This document shows, piece by piece, positions 51,238 through 59,932 of a DNA stretch of 64,000 nt (positions are counted from its first letter, which is position 1; each line of letters begins with the position of its first letter). Position numbers and translations under genes: made by a program. Below the pieces are notes generated by a model. The model ran no database searches. It saw nothing but the letters and a program-made list of their open reading frames with translations, and was not told the origin of the DNA. Source of the stretch: an uncultured Olsenella sp. (GTDB lineage: Bacteria > Actinomycetota > Coriobacteriia > Coriobacteriales > Atopobiaceae); the NCBI GenBank assembly GCA_900314495.1, contig OMVJ01000006.1, forward strand, positions 29,083-93,082, in the 5' to 3' direction.

Positions 51238-51765
51238 CTACTCCACCCAGAACACGCGGCCGTCCTTGCGCGGAGCAGCCGGTGCGGCGCTGCCTGCGGG
51301 GTAGCCCAGGACGCAGTGGCCGATGCCCTCATACTCGCCTTCCACGCCCAGGTCTGCCAGCAGGTGCCTGAACTCCGGCTGCTCGAACTCCTCCTTGGCG
51401 CGGTGAATCCAGCAGCTGCCCAGCCCCAGCGCGTGGGCGGCGTTGAGCATGTTGCAAAGGGTGCCGGAGCCGTCGTACACGTGCGTCGAGCAGTTCTTCT
51501 TTGCCAGCACGACCAGCACCACTGGCGCGCCATAGAAGGGGTCGGTACCGGCGGGCATGCCCGCCACGGCAGCGTTGGCGGTGGCAAGGCGGTCGCGCAG
51601 CTCCTTGTTGGTCACGGCGACTACTATAGTGTCCTGCTTGCCCATGCCGCTGGGTGCATAGATGCCAGCTTGAATGACCTGCTCGATGAGATCCCTGGGG
51701 ACGGCATTTGCCTTGAACTTGCGGCAGCTCCTGCGGGTCATGAGGTCCTGGATAGTCTCCTGCAT
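51238..51765 (-). CDS. Nitroreductase-family flavoprotein
   Basis: A 175-residue FMN enzyme from ATG 51765 (MQETIQDLMTRRSCRKF) with GAGAGGTG. RRSCRKF binds FMN phosphate, and APSGMGKQDTIVVAV and LGLGSCWIHRAKEEF match short nitroreductases. It would reduce nitro compounds, quinones or other small substrates with NAD(P)H. The longer upstream frame is not needed. Confidence 0.92.
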   Translation of the reverse strand: MQETIQDLMTRRSCRKFKANAVPRDLIEQVIQAGIYAPSGMGKQDTIVVAVTNKELRDRLATANAAVAGMPAGTDPFYGAPVVLVVLAKKNCSTHVYDGSGTLCNMLNAAHALGLGSCWIHRAKEEFEQPEFRHLLADLGVEGEYEGIGHCVLGYPAGSAAPAAPRKDGRVFWVE

Positions 51766-51961
51766 GGTCGTCACCTCTCTGAGTACTGAACATTGGGCGC
51801 TGTGTATCATCGTATGCAGATGCGATGCCTGATTGAATGGTAGCTTTAATCAATCTACCCAGTTACTCGGCATTATCGCTTCGGAAGTATGTGCGAGCTG
51901 GGGGTGGGTAAGCCGATGCCGTAGCGTCAGGCGTGAGGCACGGGCGAGGGAAGGGGACGGC

Positions 51962-52705
51962 GTGACAACGAGTGGCAATCTAGTCAGGCGCGGCGTGCTT
52001 ATCGGTCTGGTTTGCGTGCTCGCAGCGCTGGTAGTTGCAGCGGTGGTGTACCTGAACACCTCCTACCCCGCGTCCGATGCGGCGCTGGATGCGCTTGCCA
52101 GCGACGGACAGGTCACCGTTACCACGCAGGACGACGGTGACATAGTCTTTGCGCCGGCGGACGGCGTCTCTGCGGTGGGGCTTGTGTTCTACCCTGGCGG
52201 TAAGGTTGACCAGCGGGCCTATGCGCCCCTCATGCGTGAATGCGCGGAGCGCGGCTACACCTGCGTGCTTGTTAGCATGCCCTTCAACCTGGCCGTCTTC
52301 GACGCGGGCGCCGCAGCGGGGGAGGAGGACGCCTTCCCGGAGGTTGAGCGCTGGTACATAGGCGGGCACTCGCTGGGCGGTGCCATGGCGGCGAGTTACG
52401 CGGCCGACCACGCGGGGGAGTTTGACGGCTTGCTGTTGTGCGCGGCTTACTCGACGGATGACTTGAGTCAGACGGGGCTCAAGGTGGAGTCCGTTTACGG
52501 CACGGCCGATGGTGTTCTCAATCGCGAGTCGTACGAGAAGTACCGCGGGAACGCGCCGCAGATGGCGGAGGACGTGATTGACGGTGGCTGCCACTCCTAC
52601 TTTGGCGACTACGGCATGCAGGACGGCGACGGCAAGCCCAGCATCACTCGCGAGGAGCAGCTTGCGCGTACTGCGGACGACCTGGTGGCGATGGACTTGG
52701 CATAA
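51962..52705 (+). CDS. Membrane-anchored alpha/beta hydrolase
   Basis: A 247-residue hydrolase starting at GTG 51962 (VTTSGNLVRRG) after GGGGACGG. One N-terminal transmembrane helix (GVLIGLVCVLAALVVAAVVYL) puts the catalytic domain outside. The fold shows GLVFYPGGKVD and the nucleophile S137 in GGHSLGG; DGGCHSYFGDYG holds the His. This is the YqiA/PF12695-like type common in Gram-positives. The substrate is unknown. A clear terminator follows. Confidence 0.87.
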   Translation: MTTSGNLVRRGVLIGLVCVLAALVVAAVVYLNTSYPASDAALDALASDGQVTVTTQDDGDIVFAPADGVSAVGLVFYPGGKVDQRAYAPLMRECAERGYTCVLVSMPFNLAVFDAGAAAGEEDAFPEVERWYIGGHSLGGAMAASYAADHAGEFDGLLLCAAYSTDDLSQTGLKVESVYGTADGVLNRESYEKYRGNAPQMAEDVIDGGCHSYFGDYGMQDGDGKPSITREEQLARTADDLVAMDLA

Positions 52706-52735
52706 GCTGCAGGCGCGAGGCGCGACCCGCCAGAG

Positions 52736-52769
52736 TGAGACGCGAGAACCGGCCCCGCGTCTCATTTTT
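52736..52769 (+). terminator. Terminator after membrane hydrolase
   Basis: tgagacgcg (52736-52744) pairs with cgcgtctca (52756-52764), followed by TTTTT. A good rho-independent terminator. Confidence 0.85.
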
Positions 52770-52910
52770 CAGGTAGCCAAAACCATTGCGGGGCTTCCAT
52801 GCGCATGCGCGAGGGCATGGCTCCCTTTATGCGTGTTTTAAGGCCCAGGTCATATCTTCTCTCCAACCTCGCGGAACCGTCCGCGAGGACGGCGGCGAAG
52901 GGAGAAGACC

Positions 52911-53741
52911 ATGACCGCACGCAACAGCAGCATCCACCGCTCCATCAGTGACCCGTGCACTTGCGACCCGTGCACCCCGCTCGACCTGGAGATCATTCTG
53001 CCCGCCTACAACGAGGAGGAGCAGATCGGCCTGGCCATCTCCAGTCTGGCGAGGTGGCTGCGTGCCAACACAACGTGGACCTGGCGCGTCACCGTGGCGG
53101 ACAACGCCTCCACGGATGGGACCGTTGCCGTGGCGACCCAGCTGGCGAAGGCGGACCCGACGCACGTGGGCGTGACGCACCTTGACCAAAAGGGCCGCGG
53201 CCGCGCGCTGCGGCAGACGTGGCTGGCCAGCAAGGCCACCGTCGTGGCCTACATGGACGTGGATCTCTCCACGGGGCTGGACGCGCTGCCGTCGCTGGTA
53301 AATCCGCTGCTGGCGGGCGATGCGGATCTGGCCATCGGCAGCCGGCTCATGCGGCAGTCCCGCACCACACGGTGCCTGAAGCGGGAGTTCATCTCGCGCT
53401 GCTACAACCTGCTGCTGAATATGGCGTTTGGCTATGGCATCCACGACGCGCAGTGCGGCTTCAAGGCTATGCGCACGGGCGCGGCGCGGCGAATCTTGCC
53501 CAGTGTGCAAGACAACGGCTGGTTCTGGGACACGGAGCTCCTGGTCATTGCACGACACGAGGGTCTGCGCATCAACGAGGTGCCAGTTACGTGGGTTGAG
53601 GACGCCGGCACGACGGTGAACATCCCCAAGACGGTGCGGGAGGACCTGGCCGGCGTTCGGCGCATGCGGCGTGAGCTGCGCGAAGGCTGGCTGGACCCTG
53701 CGCAGATGACTGGCCGCGCAATTGCATGGGAGGTCAACTAG
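52911..53741 (+). CDS. Family 2 glycosyltransferase (polyprenyl-phosphate type)
   Basis: A 276-residue GT2 enzyme: LEIILPAYNEEEQIGLAI binds the nucleotide, MDVDLSTGLDALP holds the DxD-like metal site, and DAQCGFKAMRTG matches dolichyl/undecaprenyl-phosphate mannosyl- or glucosyltransferases. It has no C-terminal membrane helices. It directly abuts the next gene, a family 39 transferase that uses polyprenyl-phosphate sugars, so it probably makes the donor for it. Confidence 0.92.
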   Translation: MTARNSSIHRSISDPCTCDPCTPLDLEIILPAYNEEEQIGLAISSLARWLRANTTWTWRVTVADNASTDGTVAVATQLAKADPTHVGVTHLDQKGRGRALRQTWLASKATVVAYMDVDLSTGLDALPSLVNPLLAGDADLAIGSRLMRQSRTTRCLKREFISRCYNLLLNMAFGYGIHDAQCGFKAMRTGAARRILPSVQDNGWFWDTELLVIARHEGLRINEVPVTWVEDAGTTVNIPKTVREDLAGVRRMRRELREGWLDPAQMTGRAIAWEVN

Positions 53742-56114
53742 ATGGAGAACACGATGACTGGGCCGCGCGTGCCCCTGTGGAACGATTCGGACGAGAAGCG
53801 CAGTTGCCGGCATGCCCGCGCGAAGGCGGCTGCCTGCGTTGACGCGCGCACCCGCGTGCAAGTTCTCTCGCTCGTGGCGCTGCTGGGTGCGACGGCCGCA
53901 TTATATATAGTGGGGCTGAGCGCGTCTGGCTACGCCAACGAGTTCTACTCCGCTGCGGCGCAGGCGGGCTCCACCAATTGGTGGTCCTTCCTGTGGGGCA
54001 GCTCCGACGCGGGCAACTCCATCACGGTGGACAAGCCGCCGGCGGCAATCTGGCCCATGGCGCTTGCGGTGAGGATCTTTGGGCTCTCCAGCTGGGCGAT
54101 CCTGCTGCCGCAGGCCATCATGGGCGTGCTGTGCGTGTGGGTGCTGTACGGCAAGGTGCGCCGCGCGTATGGCCATTGGGCTGGCATTCTAGCAGGTGCG
54201 ATCATGGCGACGACGCCTGTTGCCTGCCTCATGTTCCGCTTCAACAACCCGGACGCGCTGCTCATGCTCTTGCTGGTTTCGTGCGTGTATTGCGTAATGC
54301 GCGCCTGTGAGCTGCCAGCGGGCGAGCTTGAGAACCGCGCCCGCACGCGGTGGATGGCGCTTGCTGGCGTGGCCATGGGCTTCGCCTTCCTGACCAAGCA
54401 GCTGCAGGCATTCCTGATTCTGCCGGGCATTGGCGTGGCGTTCCTGGTGGCCTCGCCCACGGGCTGGCGCCGCAAGCTGGGGGACACGTTGGCCGCCTTC
54501 GGCGCGCTGGTGGTCTCCGCGGGCTGGTGGGTGCTGCTGACGGTACTGGTGCCGGCGGGCATGCGGCCCTACATCGGCGGCTCTCAGACCAACTCCTTTC
54601 TGGAGTTGACCTTCTCGTACAACGGGCTGGGCCGCATCACGGGGTCCATGGAGGGGGCCGTGCTGCCTGGCGGCGGCGCGGGTACCACTGGCACGACCAC
54701 GATTGCGCAGGGGCAGGCTGGCATGTGGGGGCAGACCGGCATCACGCGGCTCTTCGATGGCGTTTGGGGCACGCAGTGGTCGTGGATGGCGTGGGTCGCG
54801 CTTGCGGGCATCGTTGTCGGCCTCTTTTGCACGCGTGGCGAGAAGCGCCAGAGCCTGCGGCGATCCAACGTGGTCGCGTGGGGTGGCTGGCTGCTGGTGA
54901 CGGGGCTGGTCTTCTCGTTCATGGGCGGCACCATTCACCAGTACTACACCGTGGCGCTGGCACCGGCGGTCGGCGCGCTGGTGGCGATTTGCGTGGCCTG
55001 CCTGTGGGAGCGGCGCTGCGAGGCGTGGGCGCGCGTGACGGCCGCGGCACTGATTGTGGTGACTGTCGTGTGGGCCGTCGTGCTGCTGGAGTGCTCCGAC
55101 TGGATGTGGCAGCTGAGGCCAGCCGTTCTTGCGCTGGCCGCCGCTGCGATTGCCGTTGGTGCCGTGGCGTGGCGTCGTGGGCGAGCGGCCCAACGGTGCG
55201 CGCGGGTCATGGTGACGCCGGGCGATAGTGGTGCCCTGGCCGTGACCTCCGTGGAGAAGCACGCTGGTAAGGCGGCGCAGTTGGAGAAGGTCGCCCTCGG
55301 CCTAGCGCTTGCATCCGCGCTGGTGGGGCCCGTGGCGTACTCTCTGTACACCGCTTCGACGGGGCACACGGGGTCCATCGTGACGGCTGGTCCCTCCGTG
55401 CAGGGTGACTCTGGCATGGGCGGCGGGCCTGGTGGCGCGGGTGGAACAGGCGGAGATGCTGATTTCGGACCGAGCGGTGCGACTTCGGACGGAGGTTTCG
55501 GTGGTCGGCAGGGTGCTCCCGGCCTTGGTGATGGGCGGAACGGCATGGGTACGCCAGCGAACGGCATGGCTGGCATGGGCCTTGGCATTTCTTCTGACTC
55601 CGATCCTGGCAACTCCAACTCCGTCGACTCCGACGGGAGCCCAATGGATGGCGGGCAACCTTCGGATGGCCAGTCCCTCGGTGGTGCACGCGATGGCCTC
55701 GGCAAGGATGGTAACGGCAATGGCGGGCAAGTTGGCGGTGCCGGAGGGCTTCTCGGTGGCGGCGACGTCGACGACGAGCTGGCGGCCGCGCTGAAGGAGG
55801 ACGCGGACTCCTACCGCTGGGTTGCCGCGACGGTGGGCTCGCAGAATGCAGCAAGTTACCAGCTGGCGACGGAGTGTTCGGTCATGCCTATCGGCGGCTT
55901 CAACGGGTCCGATCCGTCGCCCACGTTGGAACAGTTCCAGGAGTGGGTGAGTGAAGGCCTGATTCACTATTTCATCGGCGGTGGTGTGGGCGGCGGCACG
56001 CAGATTGGCGGGTCTGACACGTCCAGCCAGATTACCGCGTGGGTGGAGGAGAACTTCACGGCCACGACCATCGGCGCCGTGACGGTGTACGACATGACGC
56101 AGAGCGCAGGGTAG
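53742..56114 (+). CDS. Family 39 (PMT/ArnT-like) membrane glycosyltransferase
   Basis: A 790-residue membrane enzyme starting at the base after the GT2 stop. After a short cytoplasmic lead, about 10-12 helices follow. ANEFYSAAAQAG and ITVDKPPAAIWP near the first large loop carry the catalytic acidic residue of GT39 enzymes. Residues about 550-700 are a Gly/Ser/Asp-rich low-complexity stretch, and the last ~110 form an extracellular domain (CSVMPIGGFNGSDP). This is the YkcB-like layout. It would glycosylate a cell-surface target with the sugar supplied by GT2. Confidence 0.9.
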   Translation: MENTMTGPRVPLWNDSDEKRSCRHARAKAAACVDARTRVQVLSLVALLGATAALYIVGLSASGYANEFYSAAAQAGSTNWWSFLWGSSDAGNSITVDKPPAAIWPMALAVRIFGLSSWAILLPQAIMGVLCVWVLYGKVRRAYGHWAGILAGAIMATTPVACLMFRFNNPDALLMLLLVSCVYCVMRACELPAGELENRARTRWMALAGVAMGFAFLTKQLQAFLILPGIGVAFLVASPTGWRRKLGDTLAAFGALVVSAGWWVLLTVLVPAGMRPYIGGSQTNSFLELTFSYNGLGRITGSMEGAVLPGGGAGTTGTTTIAQGQAGMWGQTGITRLFDGVWGTQWSWMAWVALAGIVVGLFCTRGEKRQSLRRSNVVAWGGWLLVTGLVFSFMGGTIHQYYTVALAPAVGALVAICVACLWERRCEAWARVTAAALIVVTVVWAVVLLECSDWMWQLRPAVLALAAAAIAVGAVAWRRGRAAQRCARVMVTPGDSGALAVTSVEKHAGKAAQLEKVALGLALASALVGPVAYSLYTASTGHTGSIVTAGPSVQGDSGMGGGPGGAGGTGGDADFGPSGATSDGGFGGRQGAPGLGDGRNGMGTPANGMAGMGLGISSDSDPGNSNSVDSDGSPMDGGQPSDGQSLGGARDGLGKDGNGNGGQVGGAGGLLGGGDVDDELAAALKEDADSYRWVAATVGSQNAASYQLATECSVMPIGGFNGSDPSPTLEQFQEWVSEGLIHYFIGGGVGGGTQIGGSDTSSQITAWVEENFTATTIGAVTVYDMTQSAG

Positions 56115-56558
56115 CCGAGAACTGCGCTCGAAGGTGGCGCGCGGTGCACAAGAACCCTTTGTCGCCGCGCGCCGTCGTGCGTGTTGTGCTCAAACGATGT
56201 GCCAGGGGCATAGGTTGAATTTTATGTACGACGGGGATGTGGCAGAGGTCCCAAAAAATTGACAAATCCGAGGCATGGCGTTCGCGTAAGCGCAGGATTC
56301 TGAAACCGGCATGCCTCAGACTTGTCAATCTTTTGGGGTCGTCTTCTATGAGCATCGGTCAATCGTTGCATTGCTTACCAAATTATGCAAACGTCGTCGC
56401 TCTTTGGGTGTTGACTGTGTGCTACGCGAATCAACCCTTACTTGGATTGCAAGATAAGTGCTACAAGTGTGTATAACATGCAATATACGAGCAAGCAAAC
56501 TGCCAGTTTATTACAATAAGAATGAAACTATACAATGTAAATGTAATGTTGTAATATG
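56115..56558. other. AT-rich, gene-free region
   Basis: No coding frame is supported in about 440 bases. It contains the hairpin element at 56248-56340, and from about 56360 the sequence is markedly more AT-rich than the rest of the window, consistent with a promoter region or foreign DNA before the nuclease-like gene. Confidence 0.4.
56248..56340 (+). repeat. ~93-bp hairpin element, copy 1
   Basis: ccaaaaaattgacaa (56251-56265) pairs with ttgtcaatcttttgg (56323-56337) at 14 of 15 positions, and aggcatg/catgcct form an inner stem. The element is alignable over its length with 57781-57875 in the same orientation, and the two copies bracket the gene at 56595-57758. Confidence 0.7.
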
Positions 56559-56590
56559 CACCTCCAAACAGGTTGTGGTCTCTGGAGGTG
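56559..56590 (+). promoter_or_regulatory. Hairpin hiding the ribosome-binding site of 56595
   Basis: cacctcca (56559-56566) is the exact complement of tggaggtg (56583-56590), which contains the GGAGGTG ribosome-binding site of the gene starting at 56595. The 8-bp stem with a 16-base loop would block translation when folded. It could respond to temperature, a protein or translation of an upstream peptide; alternatively it is a protein-binding palindrome in DNA. Confidence 0.55.
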
Positions 56591-56594
56591 AGAG

Positions 56595-57758
56595 ATGCAG
56601 GCGTACTTGGTTGGGGCGACTTCTTTCATGTTCCTGCGGATAGCGAGGTATTCTAAAATTCCGCGAGTCGATCAGTGTGATGCATGTATGGTGCAAGTTC
56701 CGGAAGAGCGACCGCACGCGCAATGGTGGCGTGAATTGGTTGAAGAGGTCGACAACTATCTGAAAGTGGATGTAAATAATCCAATTGAACTCGCCATCCC
56801 AAGTGCTTCGGATCGCGTAAGGACGCGCTGCATTGACTGCAGCGTGGTATCACGCAGTTTGCCCAAGGGTGCGTTCCTACGTCTGGAGCTTGAGACAGGT
56901 ACCTCCATACAGATTCAGTCGCCGGAGTACTCGTTCGTCTGGCTCGCGCACATGCTGGATTTGGCAGTCAAGGACGGGCAGGTATCTCGTGCTGCAGCAC
57001 GAGCCATTGTGGTGCAATATGGCTGCGAGCTTTGCGGAACCTATGCGCCTGATGCCAACCCTACATACATCCCTGGGACCAATCCCGATGCGGACAGTAC
57101 TCACTACTTTCTTGAGCCGGCTACTTCTGCGGCAAAGTTGTGCCAGTGGTGCCAGGATGCAAAGGGTGTGCCTGGCGTGGTGTTTGCTCGCAGTTGTGCG
57201 AAGCGAGTCGTAGACCTTTCGGGTTCGCCCATGGAGACTAGGCATGCGGTGATTCTCTCGTTTCCGTGCGCGCTGGGTGGGGTTGCTTTGGGGGAGCCGC
57301 TCATGAACCAGGAGCCTACGGTTGGCAAGTCGAAGAAGTCTGTGTTCCATCAGTGGCCGTTTCGACCAGACTTGCAGTGGCCAGCCTATGACTTGTACGT
57401 GGAGCACTTGGGCGGCAAACATGGCATGTCAGAGCAATACCTCGAGGATTCTATGAGGGAGCAGGACTACGCGTCGTTTGGCGCTCTGATGTTCACCACA
57501 ACGCTGCAGGATTTTGAGACAGCGAACGACTACGACAATTTCCTTCGGAGGTTGGCGGCGGGGCTCTCCACGCGGCTGACGGAGGACGCGGACCGAGCAG
57601 CGAAAAGGATCCGCATGGCGATTGATGATCGCGAATTGAGAAGCACCCGTTGGAACGTGTTCGACGCGCTCGCTGATTCGCGGGATTGGTGGGCAACTGG
57701 GCGAGAGCTGGCGCACATGGGGAGGGAGGAGCGTCGTGCTCGGCGTGCTGCGCGGTAA
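56595..57758 (+). CDS. VSR/DUF559-like nuclease-fold protein with zinc-binding Cys pairs
   Basis: A 387-residue protein from ATG 56595. It shares a layout with the gene at 19938: SPEYSFVWLAHMLDLAV and CELCGTYAPD resemble that protein's SPELCVIQLASHLDAI and FCGTYAV, and a second half has SPMETRHAVILSFP, an Asp in FRPDLQWP and VEHLGG, which align with PD-(D/E)XK positions of DUF559/VSR-like nucleases. Cys pairs (CDAC, CIDC, CELC, CQWC) suggest zinc. It ends with an Arg-rich tail. Flanked by two hairpin elements and preceded by an RBS-hiding hairpin. Function unknown. Confidence 0.55.
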   Translation: MQAYLVGATSFMFLRIARYSKIPRVDQCDACMVQVPEERPHAQWWRELVEEVDNYLKVDVNNPIELAIPSASDRVRTRCIDCSVVSRSLPKGAFLRLELETGTSIQIQSPEYSFVWLAHMLDLAVKDGQVSRAAARAIVVQYGCELCGTYAPDANPTYIPGTNPDADSTHYFLEPATSAAKLCQWCQDAKGVPGVVFARSCAKRVVDLSGSPMETRHAVILSFPCALGGVALGEPLMNQEPTVGKSKKSVFHQWPFRPDLQWPAYDLYVEHLGGKHGMSEQYLEDSMREQDYASFGALMFTTTLQDFETANDYDNFLRRLAAGLSTRLTEDADRAAKRIRMAIDDRELRSTRWNVFDALADSRDWWATGRELAHMGREERRARRAAR

Positions 57759-57780
57759 TGTTTCGGTCTCATAGAAAAGG

Positions 57781-57875
57781 GGTCCCGAAAAATTGACAAT
57801 TCGGAGCCATGCTATTCGCGAAGGCGCAGGATTTAGAAATCGGCATGCCTTGAAGTTGTCAATTTTTTCGGCACC
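57781..57875 (+). repeat. ~95-bp hairpin element, copy 2
   Basis: ccgaaaaattgacaa (57785-57799) faces ttgtcaattttttcgg (57856-57871). It matches copy 1 closely across the arms, the gcgcaggatt segment and the cggcatgcct segment. It starts 22 bases after the stop of the nuclease-like gene. The remainder of the gap up to 58070 has no gene. Confidence 0.7.
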
Positions 57876-57960
57876 CTTGAGTAGACGCACGTCTCTGATG
57901 GCAGCAATCGCTCTGAGGTGGGGTGTGAGAGTTTCGGTTGTTGCAATACCGTGCAAAAAG

Positions 57961-57998
57961 CATGCCCCGCAAGCATGAAAGTGCACTTGCGGGGCATG
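57961..57998. terminator. Perfect hairpin catgccccgcaag
   Basis: catgccccgcaag (57961-57973) and cttgcggggcatg (57986-57998) form a 13-bp perfect stem with a 12-base loop. It lies between convergent genes; no T run on the plus strand, so termination is possible but not certain. Confidence 0.55.
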
Positions 57999-58070
57999 CT
58001 ATGAGAAACTGATGGGGAGAGGTACCGGCAACTCGGTTGATTTCGATAACCTGGGTCGGTTAATGACCAC

Positions 58071-58415
58071 CTAGCTGCAGTGGCTGCACTGGTGCATGGC
58101 GGAATCGTCGCTGGCAAGGGTGCCTGCCGCGAGGGCTGCAGCTGCGTCGTCTGCGGACCCGGAAACGCCGGCGTACACCTTGATGCCTGCCTGGGTCAGC
58201 AGGTCCACCGCGTGGAAGCCGATGCCGCCCGCGATGAGCGCCTGCACGCCCGCGTCCGCCAGCACGGGAATGAGCCCGACGTGGTTGGCGCCGCCCGTGG
58301 AAAGCGGGGCCTTGGCCGTGACCTTGCCACCCTCAATGGTGTAGGTCATGAACTCGGGGGTATCGCCGAAGTGCTGGAACACCTGGCCGTTCTCGTAGGT
58401 TGCCGCAACAAGCAT
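58071..58415 (-). CDS. NifX/NifB-C-terminal-like protein (COG1433)
   Basis: A 114-residue protein from ATG 58415 (MLVAATYENGQVFQHFG) with AAGGAG. The fold is that of dinitrogenase-cofactor accessory proteins: QVFQHFGDTPEF, GLIPVLADAGVQALIAGGIG, and a Cys-containing tail HQCSHCS. In non-nitrogen-fixers such proteins are stand-alone and may bind Fe-S or Mo clusters. No nif or molybdenum genes are near. Confidence 0.9.
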   Translation of the reverse strand: MLVAATYENGQVFQHFGDTPEFMTYTIEGGKVTAKAPLSTGGANHVGLIPVLADAGVQALIAGGIGFHAVDLLTQAGIKVYAGVSGSADDAAAALAAGTLASDDSAMHQCSHCS

Positions 58416-58703
58416 GGGAGTCTCCTTAGGTTGCGCATGGATGTTGATTGTCCCTAGCATACGCGGCCCCGGCGCCACGTCCGTCGCATTTGCAACGTGG
58501 CACCAATGGGTGCGTAAGCATAACAAATTTACCCAATCGCGATGGGTGATATACGTGCGCCGCCAGGATAGTGCCGCAGGATGAGACCCGCCAGCTGCGC
58601 AATTGGGGGCTGGGGGGGCTGCATCTGACGCGGCGCTTGGTCGGCGCGGCATCCTCGCTTACCATGGTTGCACGAGAAGTGCATGCGACTTGGGAGGATT
58701 TGC

Positions 58704-59333
58704 ATGGCAGACGTTACGCTTGGTGAAGAGATCGCATGGCTGGCAGTGCGTCTTGCCGGTACTGCCAGTCCGGAGACGCGCATCCACTGCCCTGGTGAGA
58801 CCGGGGGCAGCCCTTGGGTGCGCATGAAGGTGGACGACCCGCGCCTTGCCGCCTACTTCCGCGTGATGGACGCCACGCTGGGCAGCTGGCACGGCAACAA
58901 CGCGTACGCCTCATGCGCGCAGGCGGTGTGCGGCGTGCTTGCCTGCACGGTGGAGACGGACATCGCGCCGTGGTCCAGCGAAGGTGGCGCCTCGGACAAC
59001 CAGGACACCATGCATGCGTGGATGCTCGCACGCCCGGACCTGTACCAGCACATCGGCGCGGTCAAGTCCGAGGCCGAGCTCCAACCCGGCGACATCATGT
59101 ACATGAAGGGTCACATCGCCATTTATGTGGGGGAGGCCATGGCGCGACGCAAGTGGCCGGCCACCGACGGCAACGTGTTCGAGGCGGCCTTCCACCTGGG
59201 CTTTTATCCCGGCATCGACCGCTACGACGACTTCACTGCGCACCCGCAGTTCGGGCCCATCGACGTGACGCGGCCCATCGCGCGCCGGCAGAACCCTCGC
59301 TTCCCCTTCCCGGAATACGAGGCTCTGCTGTAA
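58704..59333 (+). CDS. NlpC/P60-like cysteine peptidase-fold protein
   Basis: A 209-residue protein from ATG 58704 (MADVTLGEEI) with GGGAGG. The Cys-His pair of a papain-like fold is seen at C71 in YASCAQAV and H137 in KGHIAIYVG, with GDIMYM before the His. No signal peptide is visible, so it may act inside the cell or be released by lysis. Such proteins cleave peptidoglycan peptides or amide bonds. A terminator follows. Confidence 0.75.
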   Translation: MADVTLGEEIAWLAVRLAGTASPETRIHCPGETGGSPWVRMKVDDPRLAAYFRVMDATLGSWHGNNAYASCAQAVCGVLACTVETDIAPWSSEGGASDNQDTMHAWMLARPDLYQHIGAVKSEAELQPGDIMYMKGHIAIYVGEAMARRKWPATDGNVFEAAFHLGFYPGIDRYDDFTAHPQFGPIDVTRPIARRQNPRFPFPEYEALL

Positions 59334-59353
59334 GCGCCTAGGTCGAAGAAAGA

Positions 59354-59390
59354 AGCGCGGCATTTCAGTTGCGAAATGCCGCGCTGTTGC
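59354..59390 (+). terminator. Terminator after NlpC-like gene
   Basis: A perfect 13-bp stem: agcgcggcatttc (59354-59366) with gaaatgccgcgct (59373-59385), 6-base loop, then gttg. It may work for both convergent genes. Confidence 0.75.
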
Positions 59391-59462
59391 GTGCCAACTT
59401 GTCTTGTCGCATCTGCCGCGGAGAAGCCGCGCCCCTTTTGGGCGCGGCCCTGCCGTCGTGCC

Positions 59463-59891
59463 CTACGCGGCCTGCGCGCGGAGCATCCAGATGGTCTTGG
59501 TGAGGCTGGCGATGTGGCCGTCCATCTGGGCGGACACGAGGTAGTTCTCCTCGGCGTCGGCCGCGCGCTTGGCGTCCTTTACCTGGTCAAGAAGCGCCTG
59601 GAAGTCGTCCCGCACCAGCTTGAAGGCCTCGGTGCTCGTGAGGGCGGTAGCGGGGCGCTCGGCGATGGTCGCGGTGGCAAGCACGTTGCGCAGGCTGGCG
59701 ACGGGGGTGCCGCCCAGCTGGAGAATGGTCTCGGCCACCTCGTCGATGCTGGGGAGCAGCGCGTCGTACAGGGCCTCGAGCTGGGCGTGAGCCTGGAAGA
59801 AGTCGGCGCCCTTGACGAGCCAGTGCATGTTCTGCAGCTTGTGGTACTCGACGGTGAGGTTGGCGAGCAGGGCGTTGAGCTTGTCGTTCAT
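59463..59891 (-). CDS. dps: Dps-family ferritin-like protein
   Basis: A 142-residue four-helix protein. NMHWLVKGADFFQAHAQLEALYDALLPSIDEVAE (in part HWLVKGADFF and AHAQLE, LLPSIDEVAE) carries the His, His, Asp and Glu expected at the intersubunit ferroxidase centre. Dps forms a 12-subunit shell that stores iron and removes peroxide. Its promoter overlaps a Fur-like box, so expression should follow iron or peroxide. Confidence 0.93.
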   Translation of the reverse strand: MNDKLNALLANLTVEYHKLQNMHWLVKGADFFQAHAQLEALYDALLPSIDEVAETILQLGGTPVASLRNVLATATIAERPATALTSTEAFKLVRDDFQALLDQVKDAKRAADAEENYLVSAQMDGHIASLTKTIWMLRAQAA

Positions 59892-59932
59892 CGTTGGGTC
59901 CCTTCTTATTAGGAATCTTTCTTGTTAGTGAC

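Noticed and set aside
53742..56114. Frameshift or assembly error in the Gly/Ser-rich part of the GT39 gene
   Set aside because: The frame continues without a break into a structured C-terminal domain, and such linkers occur in YkcB-like proteins.
58071..58415. Nitrogen-fixation locus
   Set aside because: The NifX-like gene is alone; such stand-alone homologues are common in bacteria that do not fix nitrogen.
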